Part shown: one piece after another, positions 26,505-37,100 of the stretch
How the letters are laid out: each line of letters starts with the position of its first letter
Position numbering within the stretch: the stretch's first letter is position 1
Source: Rouxiella silvae
GTDB lineage: Bacteria; Pseudomonadota; Gammaproteobacteria; Enterobacterales; Enterobacteriaceae
Assembly (NCBI RefSeq): GCF_002093625.1
Contig: NZ_MRWD01000024.1
Location: forward strand, 1-64,000
Direction: 5' to 3'
Length of the DNA stretch: 64,000 nucleotides
Notes under the pieces: model-generated
The model's database searches: none
The model's input: only the letters and a program-made list of their open reading frames with translations
What the model was told of the DNA's origin: nothing
Made by a program: the position numbers and the translations under genes

Positions 26505-27964
26505 CTACAGATTGCCAAGATGCAGCGTTTTAACCTGCAAATACTCTTCCAGTCCCAGCACCGAACCTTCTCGGCCCAGACCAGACTCTTTCACGCCGCC
26601 AAAAGGCGCGACTTCGGTCGAAAGTGCGCACTCGTTGATGCCAATCATGCCGCTTTCAATCGCATCGGCCACGCGGAAAACGCGTTGCAGATTTTGGGTA
26701 TAAAAATAAGCCGCCAGGCCAAACTCAGAATCATTGGCGCGCTTAACGACTTCTTCTTCGGTTTTAAAACGAAAACAGGCAGCCAGCGGGCCAAAAGTCT
26801 CTTCGGATGCCACTTTCATCGGGTCGCTCGCCTGAGCAATAACCGTCGGCTGGAAGAAATTGCCGCCCAACTTATGCCGCGACCCGCCGGTCAACAGCTT
26901 GCCACCGTGCTCTAAGGCATCTTTAACATGTTCTTCCACCTTTTCAAGCCCTTTAATGTTAATTAACGGACCAACGATGACGCCTTCCTCCATGCCGTTA
27001 CCCACTTTGAGTTGGCTCACTTCATCGGCCAAACGTTTAACAAAGGTGTCATAGATGCCGTCCTGCACGTAAATGCGGTTAATCGACACGCAAACCTGCC
27101 CGGCGTTACGGAATTTACAGGCCAGCACACCGTCAATCGCGGCATCGATGTCGGCATCATCAAACACGATGTAGGGTGCATTCCCCCCAGCTCCATCGAG
27201 ACTTTTTTCATGGTATCGGCACTGTTGCGTACCAGCGTTTTGCCGACTTCTGTTGAACCGGTAAACGAGATTTTTCTCACCGCGCTGCTGGCCATAATTG
27301 CGTCGCTGATAGCCGAAGTATCGCCCGCCACGCCGTTGATCACGCCATCCGGCACGCCCGCCTGCTTCGCCAGCTCGAGCAGTGCAAAGGCCGACAGTGG
27401 CGTATTATTCGCAGGCTTAATGAGCCCGGTGCAGCCCGCGGCCAACGCGGGCCCCAGTTTGCGAGTTAGCATTGCTAAAGGAAAATTCCACGGCGTAATG
27501 GCGGCCACTACGCCAACAGGTTCGCGGGTGGCAAGAATGCGTGACCCTGATTTTACCGGAGGGATAATTTCCCCGTTGGCGCGTTTAGCTTCTTCGCCAA
27601 ACCACTGAAGGAAGCTGGCAGCATATTCCACTTCTCCCAGCGCTTCCTTCAACGGCTTACCCTGCTCAGCCACCATCAGCTCACCAAGGAACTGTTTGTT
27701 TTCAATCATTAACTCGTACCAGCGATGTAAAATTTCGGCGCGAGCCTTGCCGGTGGTTTTCCGCCATGCGGGAAAAGCTTCGCTGGCGGCTTTGATTGCT
27801 GCTTCGGTCTCCGCCTTTCCGGCACGAGAAACGCTGGCAACAACTTCGCCGGTAGCTGGATTTTCAACGTCAAAAGTTTCAGTAGTTTTCTTCCAGGAAC
27901 CCGCCACAAAATAGCCTGTTTTAAAAAGTGGATGTTCTGAAAGTTTGTTTTGTTGAGTCGACAT
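26505..27964 (-). pseudogene. gabD: succinate-semialdehyde-type aldehyde dehydrogenase, frameshifted
   Basis: An NAD(P)-dependent aldehyde dehydrogenase of the GabD type split over two frames. The 5' part (27964 down to about 27190) encodes the cofactor domain and ends correctly at KKVSMELGG; the 3' part (from about 27180 to 26505) resumes with FDDADIDAAIDG and holds the catalytic Cys in NAGQVCVS. Between them is a run of six G on the coding strand (C at 27183-27188); one more base would restore a 486-residue protein. The general base Glu and the nucleophile Cys are thus in different frames, so no active enzyme is expected. It may be a true mutation, a slippage site or a sequencing error. The gabD symbol is by similarity only. 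Confidence 0.85.
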
Positions 27965-28137
27965 AACGATCCTTTTCCTGAGCGGGGTTCACCACGGTTT
28001 TCGGTGAAACATAAGTGATAATCAATGCCTAAGTATAGCCATTAATCACCCGTCCGCTGAGGTAGCCCAGCAGCCAACTGTGCTTTTCAGACTGCTTAAC
28101 CCCAAGGTTTGATGCTGCCATTTCTACAAATTGGCAA

Positions 28138-28178
28138 TAAAAAAAGGCTGGCGCGTTAATGCGTCAGCCTTTTTTTTT
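28138..28178. terminator. bidirectional terminator downstream of aaeB
   Basis: AAAAAGGCTG and CGC pair with GCG and CAGCCTTTTT around a GTTAAT loop, with one G/T mismatch, and a T run of eight or more on the plus strand and an A run on the other side. It lies 36 bp beyond the aaeB stop. Confidence 0.8.
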
Positions 28179-28207
28179 CTTATCGCTGGAGTTTTCTTAT
28201 CGCTGGA
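28175..28207. repeat. short tandem repeat after aaeB
   Basis: TTTTCTTATCGCTGGA occurs twice in tandem (28175-28190 and 28192-28207) with one G between. It begins inside the T run of the terminator and stops just short of the aaeB stop codon. It looks like a local duplication without coding role. Confidence 0.7.
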
Positions 28208-28213
28208 ATTCAC

Positions 28214-30172
28214 TTACTGCAGGAAGGCCCGCTGGTAGTTGTGCAAAAGGTTACACAGGCGCCTGACAGGTTCGGTGACCTTCGGGGGTGCATCGTACTC
28301 CACCAGTTTTTGCTGATACTCCCCCATCTCTTTCAACAGGCGCTGATAGTAGTATTCGCGCTTGCCTTCGCGTTGGGAGGAAACTACCCGATCGGCAGTG
28401 TGGCGGATCTGCTTATGGAACGCTGAAAGCTCTTCGTTGACCGGCACTTCCGCCATTTTCAGGCGCTGATGGGCAATGATAAGCTGCAACGCCAGACGAT
28501 ATTTACCGATGTCATTCGGAAACAGCACCAGCAACTGGTTCAACTGATGGTAAAGCGCTGGCAGATGATTTTCACGTCGACGATAGGCCTTGGTGGTCAG
28601 CGCCGATACCGCACTGCTGACGAAACGGTTAAGCAGCGTACGTCCGGTTTTATCGCGTGATTTGTCGCGAATAAGCGAAAGCACGACCAAGGCAATCACA
28701 CAGCCGATGGCTTGACCGGTCGCGTTATCAAGGAAGCTGGTCACGTCAAAGGTCATCGGGTTACTGAGCACCAGAATGTTAATACACCCCACCAGCAGGC
28801 CCAATACGCCTAAACGACGTTTTTGAACCTCGATCCCGATAACAAAGATAAAGATGCCGAGCGACAGACAGAGCAAGAATAAACTTTGCTGCGTCCACGG
28901 CAGAATAACCATGTAAAACAGGGAACCTATCGGGATAGCTGCCAGCATACCGACCATAAAGTCGACGGCCATCATGCGAGGATTCGGCGTGCGCATCGCC
29001 AAGGAAGTAATTACCGCAATAATGACGATACACCCAGCCCCTGAGGTCCAACCGGTCCACAGCCACAGCAAACAGCCAATGGCGCTTGAGACGAAGGTAC
29101 GCAGGCCGTTAATCATGGCGTGATGCATTTCGGCCGAAGCGGGTTTCACCACCACCTCGCCGCTCAGCACATTGTTTTCGGTACTGCTAATGCTGCTGTT
29201 GGTGTGAATGCCTTTAATCATTAATAATGCGCGGCTACCGGAGCCAATCCACGAATAAAGTGGCAACGCAATGGTATCGGTTGGAATTGTGGCGGCAATC
29301 TGGCGCAGCTGCTTCATTCTTTTACGCACGTCCTGCAAATTTTCAACCGGCTCGTTGACCCGCTGTTTTATCCCTTCGGGCACCAGCTCCGGCGTGGTCT
29401 GCATAATAATGTACGTTTCGCAGGCTTGGGTGATCATGCCCAGCGAAATGCTGTGCAAAGCCTTAAGACGGCGATTAACGCGCTGCCAGCGGGAAGACTC
29501 CATCATCAGACTGCCGCGCATGGCGTTGATAGCAGTGCTGCTTTTCACCAGCGTGTTCCAGGCTTTATCCATCTCTTCTTTTTCAGCCTGATTCACGCTC
29601 AGCTTAATCAGCATGAACTGGTCGAGCATCAGTTGGTCTACCGCGCGGTCAATGTCTTTCTTGATTGAGCGTGGTGAGAAAATCAGGTCGGCAAAAATAG
29701 CGGCGCAAATACCTACCACAATTTCACTGCATCGTTCGACGGCAAACTGCGGGGCCTCAACCACATTAGAAGATGACAGCACCACAATGATAAGCGCCGT
29801 GTAGCCCGCCAGGCCAAAAGCGTAGGAGTTTTCTACCCGTACCACGGTCGACCACCAGGTACAGAAGCCGGCCCACAGGCAGCACACTAGCAGCATCAAA
29901 GCGGGGGCTCGAGCAAAGGTCATAATGATGGCAATCGCAGCAATACAGCCAATAAATGTGCCGATTACGCGCAAAATACCGCGGTGGCGGATAGCACCAG
30001 CAAAAGGTTCACCGCCCGCCACCAGAGCGGGACCGGCGGCCACGATGGCGGCAGTCATCGCCGACCAGCGTGGTGTTTCTAACTGAAGATAAAACCCGAA
30101 AACCAGCGCACCCAGGATGGCAAAGGTCAACTTGCAGGCGAATCGCATGCGGAGAAGTGTCTGGCTATTCAT
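28214..30172 (-). CDS. aaeB: p-hydroxybenzoic acid efflux pump subunit AaeB
   Basis: The 652-residue AaeB is the inner-membrane pump of the AaeAB system that exports hydroxylated aromatic carboxylic acids. It belongs to the FUSC/aromatic acid exporter family: two groups of about five to six membrane helices (residues 15-165 and 370-510) each followed by a cytoplasmic helical domain. Length fits E. coli AaeB (655). It follows aaeA by 11 bp and is the last gene of the operon, with a strong terminator behind it. Confidence 0.96.
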   Translation of the reverse strand: MNSQTLLRMRFACKLTFAILGALVFGFYLQLETPRWSAMTAAIVAAGPALVAGGEPFAGAIRHRGILRVIGTFIGCIAAIAIIMTFARAPALMLLVCCLWAGFCTWWSTVVRVENSYAFGLAGYTALIIVVLSSSNVVEAPQFAVERCSEIVVGICAAIFADLIFSPRSIKKDIDRAVDQLMLDQFMLIKLSVNQAEKEEMDKAWNTLVKSSTAINAMRGSLMMESSRWQRVNRRLKALHSISLGMITQACETYIIMQTTPELVPEGIKQRVNEPVENLQDVRKRMKQLRQIAATIPTDTIALPLYSWIGSGSRALLMIKGIHTNSSISSTENNVLSGEVVVKPASAEMHHAMINGLRTFVSSAIGCLLWLWTGWTSGAGCIVIIAVITSLAMRTPNPRMMAVDFMVGMLAAIPIGSLFYMVILPWTQQSLFLLCLSLGIFIFVIGIEVQKRRLGVLGLLVGCINILVLSNPMTFDVTSFLDNATGQAIGCVIALVVLSLIRDKSRDKTGRTLLNRFVSSAVSALTTKAYRRRENHLPALYHQLNQLLVLFPNDIGKYRLALQLIIAHQRLKMAEVPVNEELSAFHKQIRHTADRVVSSQREGKREYYYQRLLKEMGEYQQKLVEYDAPPKVTEPVRRLCNLLHNYQRAFLQ

Positions 30173-30183
30173 TTTATTTTCTC

Positions 30184-31116
30184 TTAACCAAACTCGCGCA
30201 GGCGATGCAGGAATTTAGTAAACCAAGAGCCGTGTTCTACGCGGTCATGCTCACCGGCGACCACAACGGTAGCCGTAGTCCCTGCCGGATACGGATGTTT
30301 TTCATCCATGTCGTCGAGGGTGATTTTAACCGGTACGCGCTGCGCCAGGCGCACCCACTCAAGGTTGCTGTCGATAGTTGCCAGGCCGTTGCTGGCGGCG
30401 GTGCTGCTGCTGTTCGTGACCGCGGCGGCTACGCTGTCAACCGTGCCGTGCAGAATGCGGTTGCTGCCCAGCGGGGTTATTTCGACCCGATCGCCGATGC
30501 GTACGCGCGCCAGTTTTGTTTCTTCCATGTAGGCGAGCACGTAGAAGGTATGCTCTTTCACCAGCGCCACAGTGGTTTCACCGCGGGTAATAAAGTCACC
30601 AGGGTGAACGGTGAGGTTGGTTATCCAGCCGTCAGCCGGGGCCACCACGACGGTGCGTTGCAGATCAAGCGCGGCGGCATTAGCCGTTGCCTTGGCTTTT
30701 GCCAACTGATGAAGAGTGGTTTGCAAATCACTGGTCGCCTGCTCGATGGCCTCAATAGACATCGCCTGAGTGCCCAGTTTTACGCGGCGGTTGGCCTCGC
30801 GTTTTTTCTCGTCTGCCAGCGCCTGATAGTAGGCTACGTCGGCATTAGCCTGATCTAAGGCTACCTGATAGCGAGGTTGGTCAATTTTGAACAACACGTC
30901 ACCTTTAGCCACCAACTGGTTATCGTGGACCGGCACATCGGTCACTAGGCCGGCTACGTCCGGAGCAATCGCCACAACGTCAGCGGTGAATTTTGCATCA
31001 CGCGTCCAAGGGGATTCCGTATAAAAGACCCAGGCACGGAAAATCGCGATGGCGGCCAGGACCACAATGATAAACGTTATTGCATAACGTATTATTTTTA
31101 TTGATAAGTTTTTCAC
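30184..31116 (-). CDS. aaeA: p-hydroxybenzoic acid efflux pump adaptor AaeA
   Basis: A 310-residue membrane-fusion protein linking AaeB to an outer-membrane channel. It has one N-terminal membrane helix (about 12-30), then lipoyl halves ([20 protein letters not shown] and [17 protein letters not shown]) around a helical hairpin, ending LHRLREFG as in E. coli. The start is GTG at 31116 with GAGG five bases upstream; aaeX stops 7 bp earlier. Confidence 0.96.
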   Translation of the reverse strand: MKNLSIKIIRYAITFIIVVLAAIAIFRAWVFYTESPWTRDAKFTADVVAIAPDVAGLVTDVPVHDNQLVAKGDVLFKIDQPRYQVALDQANADVAYYQALADEKKREANRRVKLGTQAMSIEAIEQATSDLQTTLHQLAKAKATANAAALDLQRTVVVAPADGWITNLTVHPGDFITRGETTVALVKEHTFYVLAYMEETKLARVRIGDRVEITPLGSNRILHGTVDSVAAAVTNSSSTAASNGLATIDSNLEWVRLAQRVPVKITLDDMDEKHPYPAGTTATVVVAGEHDRVEHGSWFTKFLHRLREFG

Positions 31117-31123
31117 GACAGCC

Positions 31124-31327
31124 TCAGACGAAAGCGCAGGATATTAGATAGAAGAGACAGCAATACAAAGCCGTATTAAATAATGCCGGATGCCAGACAA
31201 AATCATAGATCCCAGTAGGCGTCAAAATCCGGCGCAGTATAAAAAACACCAGCAACGCCAACAGTATTTCGAAAAAAACCGGGGGAAACGACAATCCGAA
31301 AATCACCATTACCGGAAGCAAACTCAT
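31124..31327 (-). CDS. aaeX: small membrane protein AaeX
   Basis: A 67-residue protein with two hydrophobic helices ([18 protein letters not shown] and [11 protein letters not shown] plus a C-terminal stretch [11 protein letters not shown]). DUF1656 family; its role in the Aae pump is not defined. ATG 31327 has AAGGAAAT in front; a nine-residue longer form is possible but does not fit the family. First gene of aaeXAB. Confidence 0.93.
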   Translation of the reverse strand: MSLLPVMVIFGLSFPPVFFEILLALLVFFILRRILTPTGIYDFVWHPALFNTALYCCLFYLISCAFV

Positions 31328-31634
31328 GGATATTTCCTTAGACTCATACCACAAAGGTAAAAACGCACAGCAGCCCTCATATTATTTATTAATTTTAACA
31401 TTACCGCGCGTTTCTGATTCAGAATTTTCAACAATACCGGCACACTTCAAGAGATGACTCTTTAAAGCATGTACAGAAAAGTAGCGTTGGATTGCCAGAA
31501 AAGTCGGCGGAGGTAAGATAATGGGTTTCACTGCATCCGAACTTGAGGCTTTTATCTGGACAAGTATATTAGCCTGCTTATTATCAAGTTATCAACATTC
31601 TGTGATCACAATCACTTTTAAGCTGAGCTTAACA
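31328..31634. other. divergent regulatory region aaeX / aaeR
   Basis: About 300 AT-rich bp between the pump operon and its LysR regulator, expected to hold both promoters and the AaeR sites. Apart from the CRP-like site listed separately I could not identify individual elements. Confidence 0.55.
31601..31616. promoter_or_regulatory. CRP-like site upstream of aaeR
   Basis: TGTGA (31601-31605), six bases, TCACT (31612-31616): nine of ten consensus bases of a CRP site. It ends only 18 bp before the aaeR ATG, so on aaeR it would more likely repress; activation of aaeX would be from a distance. Confidence 0.45.
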
Positions 31635-32567
31635 ATGGACCGATTAAAACGCATGTCGATTTTTGCTCAGGTGGTTGAAAGCGGCTCGTATACCGCCGCT
31701 GCCGTACGCCTCCACATGAGCGTTTCCGCTATCAGCCAAAGCATTAGCAAGCTTGAAAATGAATTACAAATCAAGCTATTGAACAGAAGCACACGCAGCA
31801 TTGGTCTGACGGAGGCCGGTAAGATTTACTATCAGGGCTGTAACAAAATGCTGCATAACGTGCGCGAAGTGCACGAGCAATTATACGCTTTTAATAACAC
31901 GCCAACCGGTACATTACGCATCGGTAGCTCCTCCACAATGGCACAAAATGTTCTTGCTGCCATGACCGCCGAGATGCTGAGTGAGTATCCGGGGCTTACG
32001 GTGAATCTGGTTACCGGTATTCCGGCACCGGATTTAATTTCCGACGGCCTGGATATTGTGATCCGCGTCGGCAAGTTGCAGGATTCAAGCCTGTTCTCCA
32101 AGCATCTTGGATCGATGCCCATGGTGGTGTGTGCGGCAAAAAGCTATTTGATTCAGCACGGCAGGCCTGAAGCACCAGCAGACATGGTTAACTTCTCATG
32201 GTTGGAATATAGCGTGCGTCCTGACAGTGATTTCGACCTAATTTCCCCCGAAGGCCACGCGATACGCATACATCCACAGGGCCGTTTTGTCACCAATGAT
32301 TCGCAAACCATGATCCGCTGGCTAAAATCTGGCGTCGGTATCGCCTATATCCCGTTAATGTGGATCATTGATGAGATTAACAGAGGGGAAGTCGAGATTC
32401 TGTTTGGCAACTATCAGTCAGAGCCGCGCCCGGTGTATGCATTGCACACTGAAAAAGACAAACTGCCGCTGAAGGTGCAAGTGTGTATTAATTATCTGAC
32501 GGATTATTTCAAAGAAGTGAGTAAGGTTTACCGGCAGCATCGCAAAAGTGAACCGGGCGCAAAATAG
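31635..32567 (+). CDS. aaeR: LysR-type regulator AaeR
   Basis: A 310-residue LysR regulator, almost the E. coli length (309). HTH near residues 18-40 (GSYTAAAVRLHMSVSAISQS), then a substrate-binding domain (from about 90, GTLRIGSSSTMAQN). AaeR activates aaeXAB in answer to aromatic carboxylic acids. I chose ATG 31635 (MDRLKRMSIFAQVVE) by family alignment; the in-frame upstream extension covers the regulatory region. It is divergent from aaeX and convergent with tldD. Confidence 0.95.
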   Translation: MDRLKRMSIFAQVVESGSYTAAAVRLHMSVSAISQSISKLENELQIKLLNRSTRSIGLTEAGKIYYQGCNKMLHNVREVHEQLYAFNNTPTGTLRIGSSSTMAQNVLAAMTAEMLSEYPGLTVNLVTGIPAPDLISDGLDIVIRVGKLQDSSLFSKHLGSMPMVVCAAKSYLIQHGRPEAPADMVNFSWLEYSVRPDSDFDLISPEGHAIRIHPQGRFVTNDSQTMIRWLKSGVGIAYIPLMWIIDEINRGEVEILFGNYQSEPRPVYALHTEKDKLPLKVQVCINYLTDYFKEVSKVYRQHRKSEPGAK

Positions 32568-32574
32568 CGCCCGG
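32553..32574. terminator. stem-loop at the aaeR / tldD convergence
   Basis: CCGGGCGC (32553-32560) pairs with GCGCCCGG (32567-32574) over AAAATA, overlapping the aaeR stop codon. GC-rich and symmetrical, but without a T run. Confidence 0.45.
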
Positions 32575-32626
32575 CGGAAATCTCTCTGTCAGCCAATTAA
32601 CCCAGCCCTTAACGTCGTAGGCTATT

Positions 32627-34072
32627 TTAAGCGGTGCCGCCGACAGTCAGGTTGTCCAGTTTCAACGTTGGCTGACCTACACCAACCGGCACGCTTTGGC
32701 CTTCTTTACCACAGACCCCTACGCCCTTGTCGAGTGCCAGATCGTTACCGACCATTGAAATCTGCTGCATGGCTTCAATCCCAGAGCCTATTAGCGTTGC
32801 GCCCTTCACCGCCTTGGTGATGCGGCCTTTCTCAATGAGATAGGCTTCAGAGGTTGAGAACACAAATTTACCCGAGGTGATATCGACCTGACCGCCGCCA
32901 AAATTGGGCGCATACAGGCCGTATTCCACGCTGCTGATAATATCTTCCGGCGTAGACTTGCCACCGAGCATGTAGGTATTGGTCATGCGCGGCATCGGCA
33001 GGTGTGCATAAGACTCACGGCGACCGTTACCCGTTGGCGCGACGCCCATCAGGCGCGCGTTGAGCTTATCCTGCATGTACCCCTTCAATATACCGTTTTC
33101 TATCAGTACGTTGTACTGTCCCGGCACGCCTTCATCGTCGACCGAAATAGAACCACGACGGCCCTGCATCGTGCCATCGTCAACCACAGTGCACAGCTCG
33201 GAGGCCACCAGCTTGCCCATCTGACCGCTAAAGACCGAGGTGCCACGGCGGTTAAAATCACCTTCAAGTCCGTGCCCCACAGCCTCATGCAACAGAACAC
33301 CTGGCCAACCTGCACCCAGAACAACCGGCATGGTGCCAGCCGGTGCGGCAACCGCTGTCAGATTAACCAACGCCATACGCACCGCTTCACGGGCATAGTT
33401 ATCGGCAATAACCTCACCGTCGGCGGTTTCAAGGAAGTATTCATAGCCAAAACGACCGCCGCCACCGCTTGCGCCGCGCTCACGACGACCATCTTGCTCA
33501 ACCAGCACGCTAACGGACAGACGCACCAGCGGGCGAATATCGGCCGCCAGTGTCCCGTCGGTTGCCGCAACCAGCACGCTTTCATAAACGCCGCTGATGC
33601 TGGCAGACACTTCCTGCACACGGCTGTCGGCAGCGCGAGCGACTTTGTCTACGCGATGCAGCAGGGCAATTTTCTCTTCACGCGGCATGCTTTGCAGCGG
33701 GTCAGCCAACGTATAGAGCGCAGCATGATTGATTGCGCCCAAGGTATGGACTTTACCATTGCCCTGATCGCGCACGATACTGCGAGCGGCCAATGCGCTT
33801 TGATTCAAGGCATTAAGGGTAATTTGGTCCGCGTAGGCAAAACCGGTTTTTTCACCGCTTACTGCGCGAACGCCAACGCCTTGATCGATATTGTACGAGC
33901 CGTCTTTGATAATGCTGTCTTCGATGACCCAGGCTTCGTGAAAACTGGACTGGAAAAAGAGATCGGCATAATCGAGACGGCGCTCAGCCAGCTGGCCTAA
34001 TACCGAAAACAGGTCTTGTTGACTCAGGTTATTAGCGGTTAGTAACCGCTCACTGACTAGGGCCAGACTCAT
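32627..34072 (-). CDS. tldD: metalloprotease TldD
   Basis: TldD is the zinc-bearing subunit of the TldD/TldE protease. The 481-residue protein has the HExxxH motif in [13 protein letters not shown] and the Gly-rich [14 protein letters not shown]; the C-terminus [14 protein letters not shown] matches E. coli. ATG 34072 ([11 protein letters not shown]) fits the family; an upstream in-frame start adds eight residues. It follows yhdP by 87 bp, as in E. coli, and its partner pmbA lies about 8 kb away in this window. Confidence 0.97.
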   Translation of the reverse strand: MSLALVSERLLTANNLSQQDLFSVLGQLAERRLDYADLFFQSSFHEAWVIEDSIIKDGSYNIDQGVGVRAVSGEKTGFAYADQITLNALNQSALAARSIVRDQGNGKVHTLGAINHAALYTLADPLQSMPREEKIALLHRVDKVARAADSRVQEVSASISGVYESVLVAATDGTLAADIRPLVRLSVSVLVEQDGRRERGASGGGGRFGYEYFLETADGEVIADNYAREAVRMALVNLTAVAAPAGTMPVVLGAGWPGVLLHEAVGHGLEGDFNRRGTSVFSGQMGKLVASELCTVVDDGTMQGRRGSISVDDEGVPGQYNVLIENGILKGYMQDKLNARLMGVAPTGNGRRESYAHLPMPRMTNTYMLGGKSTPEDIISSVEYGLYAPNFGGGQVDITSGKFVFSTSEAYLIEKGRITKAVKGATLIGSGIEAMQQISMVGNDLALDKGVGVCGKEGQSVPVGVGQPTLKLDNLTVGGTA

Positions 34073-34159
34073 AATTTCTTCACTCTCTTTGGTCATGTAA
34101 AGTCAATGTACAGCCTACCACAGTGTGGACCCGGCCAACACCGTGAGGCAGAGCCGCGC

Positions 34160-37100
34160 TTATTTAGCCGCAGCGGCCTGAGCATCTTTAGCGGCTTTGG
34201 ACTGCCGCAAAATTTCGTGGATCTTGGGTTGTTCGATGGTGCCGTCAATCTGATAGCGGATCAGAGAGATCTTGTTCCACAGCGGCGCCAGTGCCTTACT
34301 GGCGGCAAACACCGCCGCCCCCACAATCGGGTTGATAACAAAAGCAGTAGCAACCCCCACGGTGGCTGAAATTTCTGGTGCGACCACGGCTTCAAGATTC
34401 AGACGCTGAGTCACCAGATTAACATCACCATTAATGGCAATATCCGCCGCCAGGCCATCCACCAATAAATCGTTGGTATGTATTACGCCGTCTTTAATCC
34501 AGGCCGTCGACTTGATCGAATCAAAGTAGAAGCCCTGCCCAAACGTATCCCTGAAATCGAGTTGAAGCTTGCGCAATAGTGCGTCGAAGCTCACCAGACG
34601 CAGCAGTTGCCCCGCACGACCGCCGCCCATATCCATGATTTCACCCTTGCCGAAGTCGGTTTTCAGGGTGCCGTTCAAGGTTTTCACGTCTGGCTTCCAG
34701 GGTGCATCTTTCCAGTGTAAATCGAAATCGACTTTGAAAGGGGCTTCTTTCAGCGGCGTAGTCACCCCAAGGAACGACGTTGCGCGGTCGATATTCTTGC
34801 CGCTGAGCGTGCCTTTCAGGGCGGTGCTGTCAGTGTTTTTTGCGTCCTGCTTCCAGTCGCCCTGCACGTCAAGGCGACCTTCTCCGGTATCAATCAGGCC
34901 ATTGCGCAGGGTCAACGTATTGCCCTGCGGCGCCAGGTCGGCGTTAACCTTGCGCAGGCTTTGTCCCATGAACCAGCAGGCTTCACAGCGCACATTCAGC
35001 GCAGGCCAGTTGGCAAAAGAAACGTGGCTGCCGAATGGGCTTTGACTGCCCGCGTTGCCGTTTGCGGTTGTGCTCGGCGTTGACCACTGCGGATTAAAGT
35101 AAAGATAGCGCAGATTCGCCAGCCACGGACCTTGGTTGTTCATGTCCAGCGAGCCGTCGATCTCTTTGCCCTTAGCTTTGATATGCATGCCGTCGTCGTT
35201 TTGAGTCGAGGTCAACATTAAATCGTTCCACCCCTGTCCCGCTAAGGTAAGACGCGGCGTGGTAACGGTAATTTGATGCGGGAACCCGAAGCCAACCATT
35301 TTGCTATTTTCAGTCTGCGTCGCCTTGTCCGGGGAAAGCAAGCCCAGCCAACTTTCTCCATCCAGCGCAGGCAGATGCAGCGTGAGGCTGCTGCTGTCGG
35401 GGAGTGCGGGCATTTTAGAGGCATTGGCTTCCCACGACGCGCGGTCAAGAGTGAGCTGTTTACCCAGCAGCCAGCGGCTGTTAAAACGGTCTTTCCCCGC
35501 CAACACGCCATTGAGGGTGAAGCTTCGCAAATCGCCCTGCACGTTGACCACCAACGGCAGCGAGCGGCCTGGGGTTTTATTCAACGGATTAGGTAAGTGA
35601 CTGCTTACATTCTTCAGATCCGCCTCGGTGACTGCCTTGTAGGTCGGCGTACCTTTATGTGGCAGCAGAATATCTACCGCACTTTTCCAATTGGCGCTGC
35701 CGCCAATTCTTGCCGCAATCTCTTTTGGTAGGCCAGGCAGTTTTGCAGGCTGCCAGTTACCGTTCAATCCGACATTAATTTCATAATTATCAGGTTGTTC
35801 GAACGTTTTAAAGTTAATATTAACCGGCTGACCAAACCAGTTGGCCGTCAACGCATTGCTTTCAAGATTGCCATTATCAAAGCTGAACTGGCCGTTAAGG
35901 TTCTGAATCTTGCTTTCAAGCGGCTTGATGAACAGGCTGTTATTTTTAAGATTTACCCCCCCAGTGGCGCGAACCAGCTGTCCGTTCAAGGGGATATCAA
36001 GATGTAAGCGCCCACTAACGCTTCCGCCAATTTGCAGCTGCTGCAATGCCGCACCTAAAGAATCATCCAGCGGTGTCTGCATGAAATAGCTGCCAATGTC
36101 GCTACCTTGTCCAACAATGTCGGCATCAATAAACAGTTTTTCTTTCAGATAATCGGGAATATTGGCCACGACATTGTTACCCGATGCTTTACCAAGCTGG
36201 GTATGGGCTGCTTTCATAAACAGGCCATCGTTAAGGAAATCGAGATCGATATCCAGATTGGTCAACGCAGGCCATTCAGGCTGGAACTGGAAGGTAGAAT
36301 TGCGCAGCGGAACCCATACCTCAAACTGCCCTTCATTGTGCTTGAAAGGGAAGTCGTGCGGGTTACCATTAAAGCTCAATGTGGCGTTATCAACCTGACC
36401 GGCTTGAATTGCCGAACTGAGGTAATCAACCAAATGTTTGCCCATCAGCGTTTCAGGGAAGTAGCGCCACGCCTGTCCCCCGTCATATACCCGAATACCG
36501 GACAAAATCTTTAGCCACGGCTGGGCGTCTTTTTCAGCGGGCTGAACATAGCTAAACCCGCCGGTCGCCCACAGTCCCTTGGCTTTAACGTCGACGTTTT
36601 TAGACCACAGCGACCAGCCTTCATTATTGTTGGTCCAGTCGAAAACGCCGCTAGCCTGGCTGATTTCAAACGGCGCACGGAACATTTCGCCGTAAGGCAG
36701 CAGGCTGTCTTGTAAGTTGACACTGAGCTGCCCGCGAGGCACGCTGCCCTGCAGACTGCCGCTGAAATGATTAACGCCCGGCAGCAGCTCCCAGCGTTGC
36801 CAGCCCACGTCGTGCCATTTCATGTTAAAACGTGTCTGATCCGGCTGTTTAAGGGGAATATCCAGCGCCAACTGGTCAATCATGCCGGTCGGCTTAAGGT
36901 CTTTCCAACGCTCAAGCAGCGCTGGCGTCAGGAATGAAATGGTCGGGATAAGCGGCCCAATTCTTTCAAGCTGAATATTCGTGCCGCGCAGACGCAGCTC
37001 TTCAAGCGGGTTAGGCCCTAAAAATTGGCTATTGGTCGTGATGCCGTTTTCCGGCAGATAAAGCGCGGTAAGTGTGCCTTTTGGCCACGCCTGACCGTCA

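Noticed and set aside
30070-30858. 262-residue reading frame opposite aaeB/aaeA
   Set aside because: Crosses the junction of two real genes in antisense and resembles nothing known.
33002-34000. 332-residue reading frame opposite tldD
   Set aside because: It lies fully antisense to tldD, whose protein is recognisable over its whole length, and its composition is that of a complementary-strand shadow.
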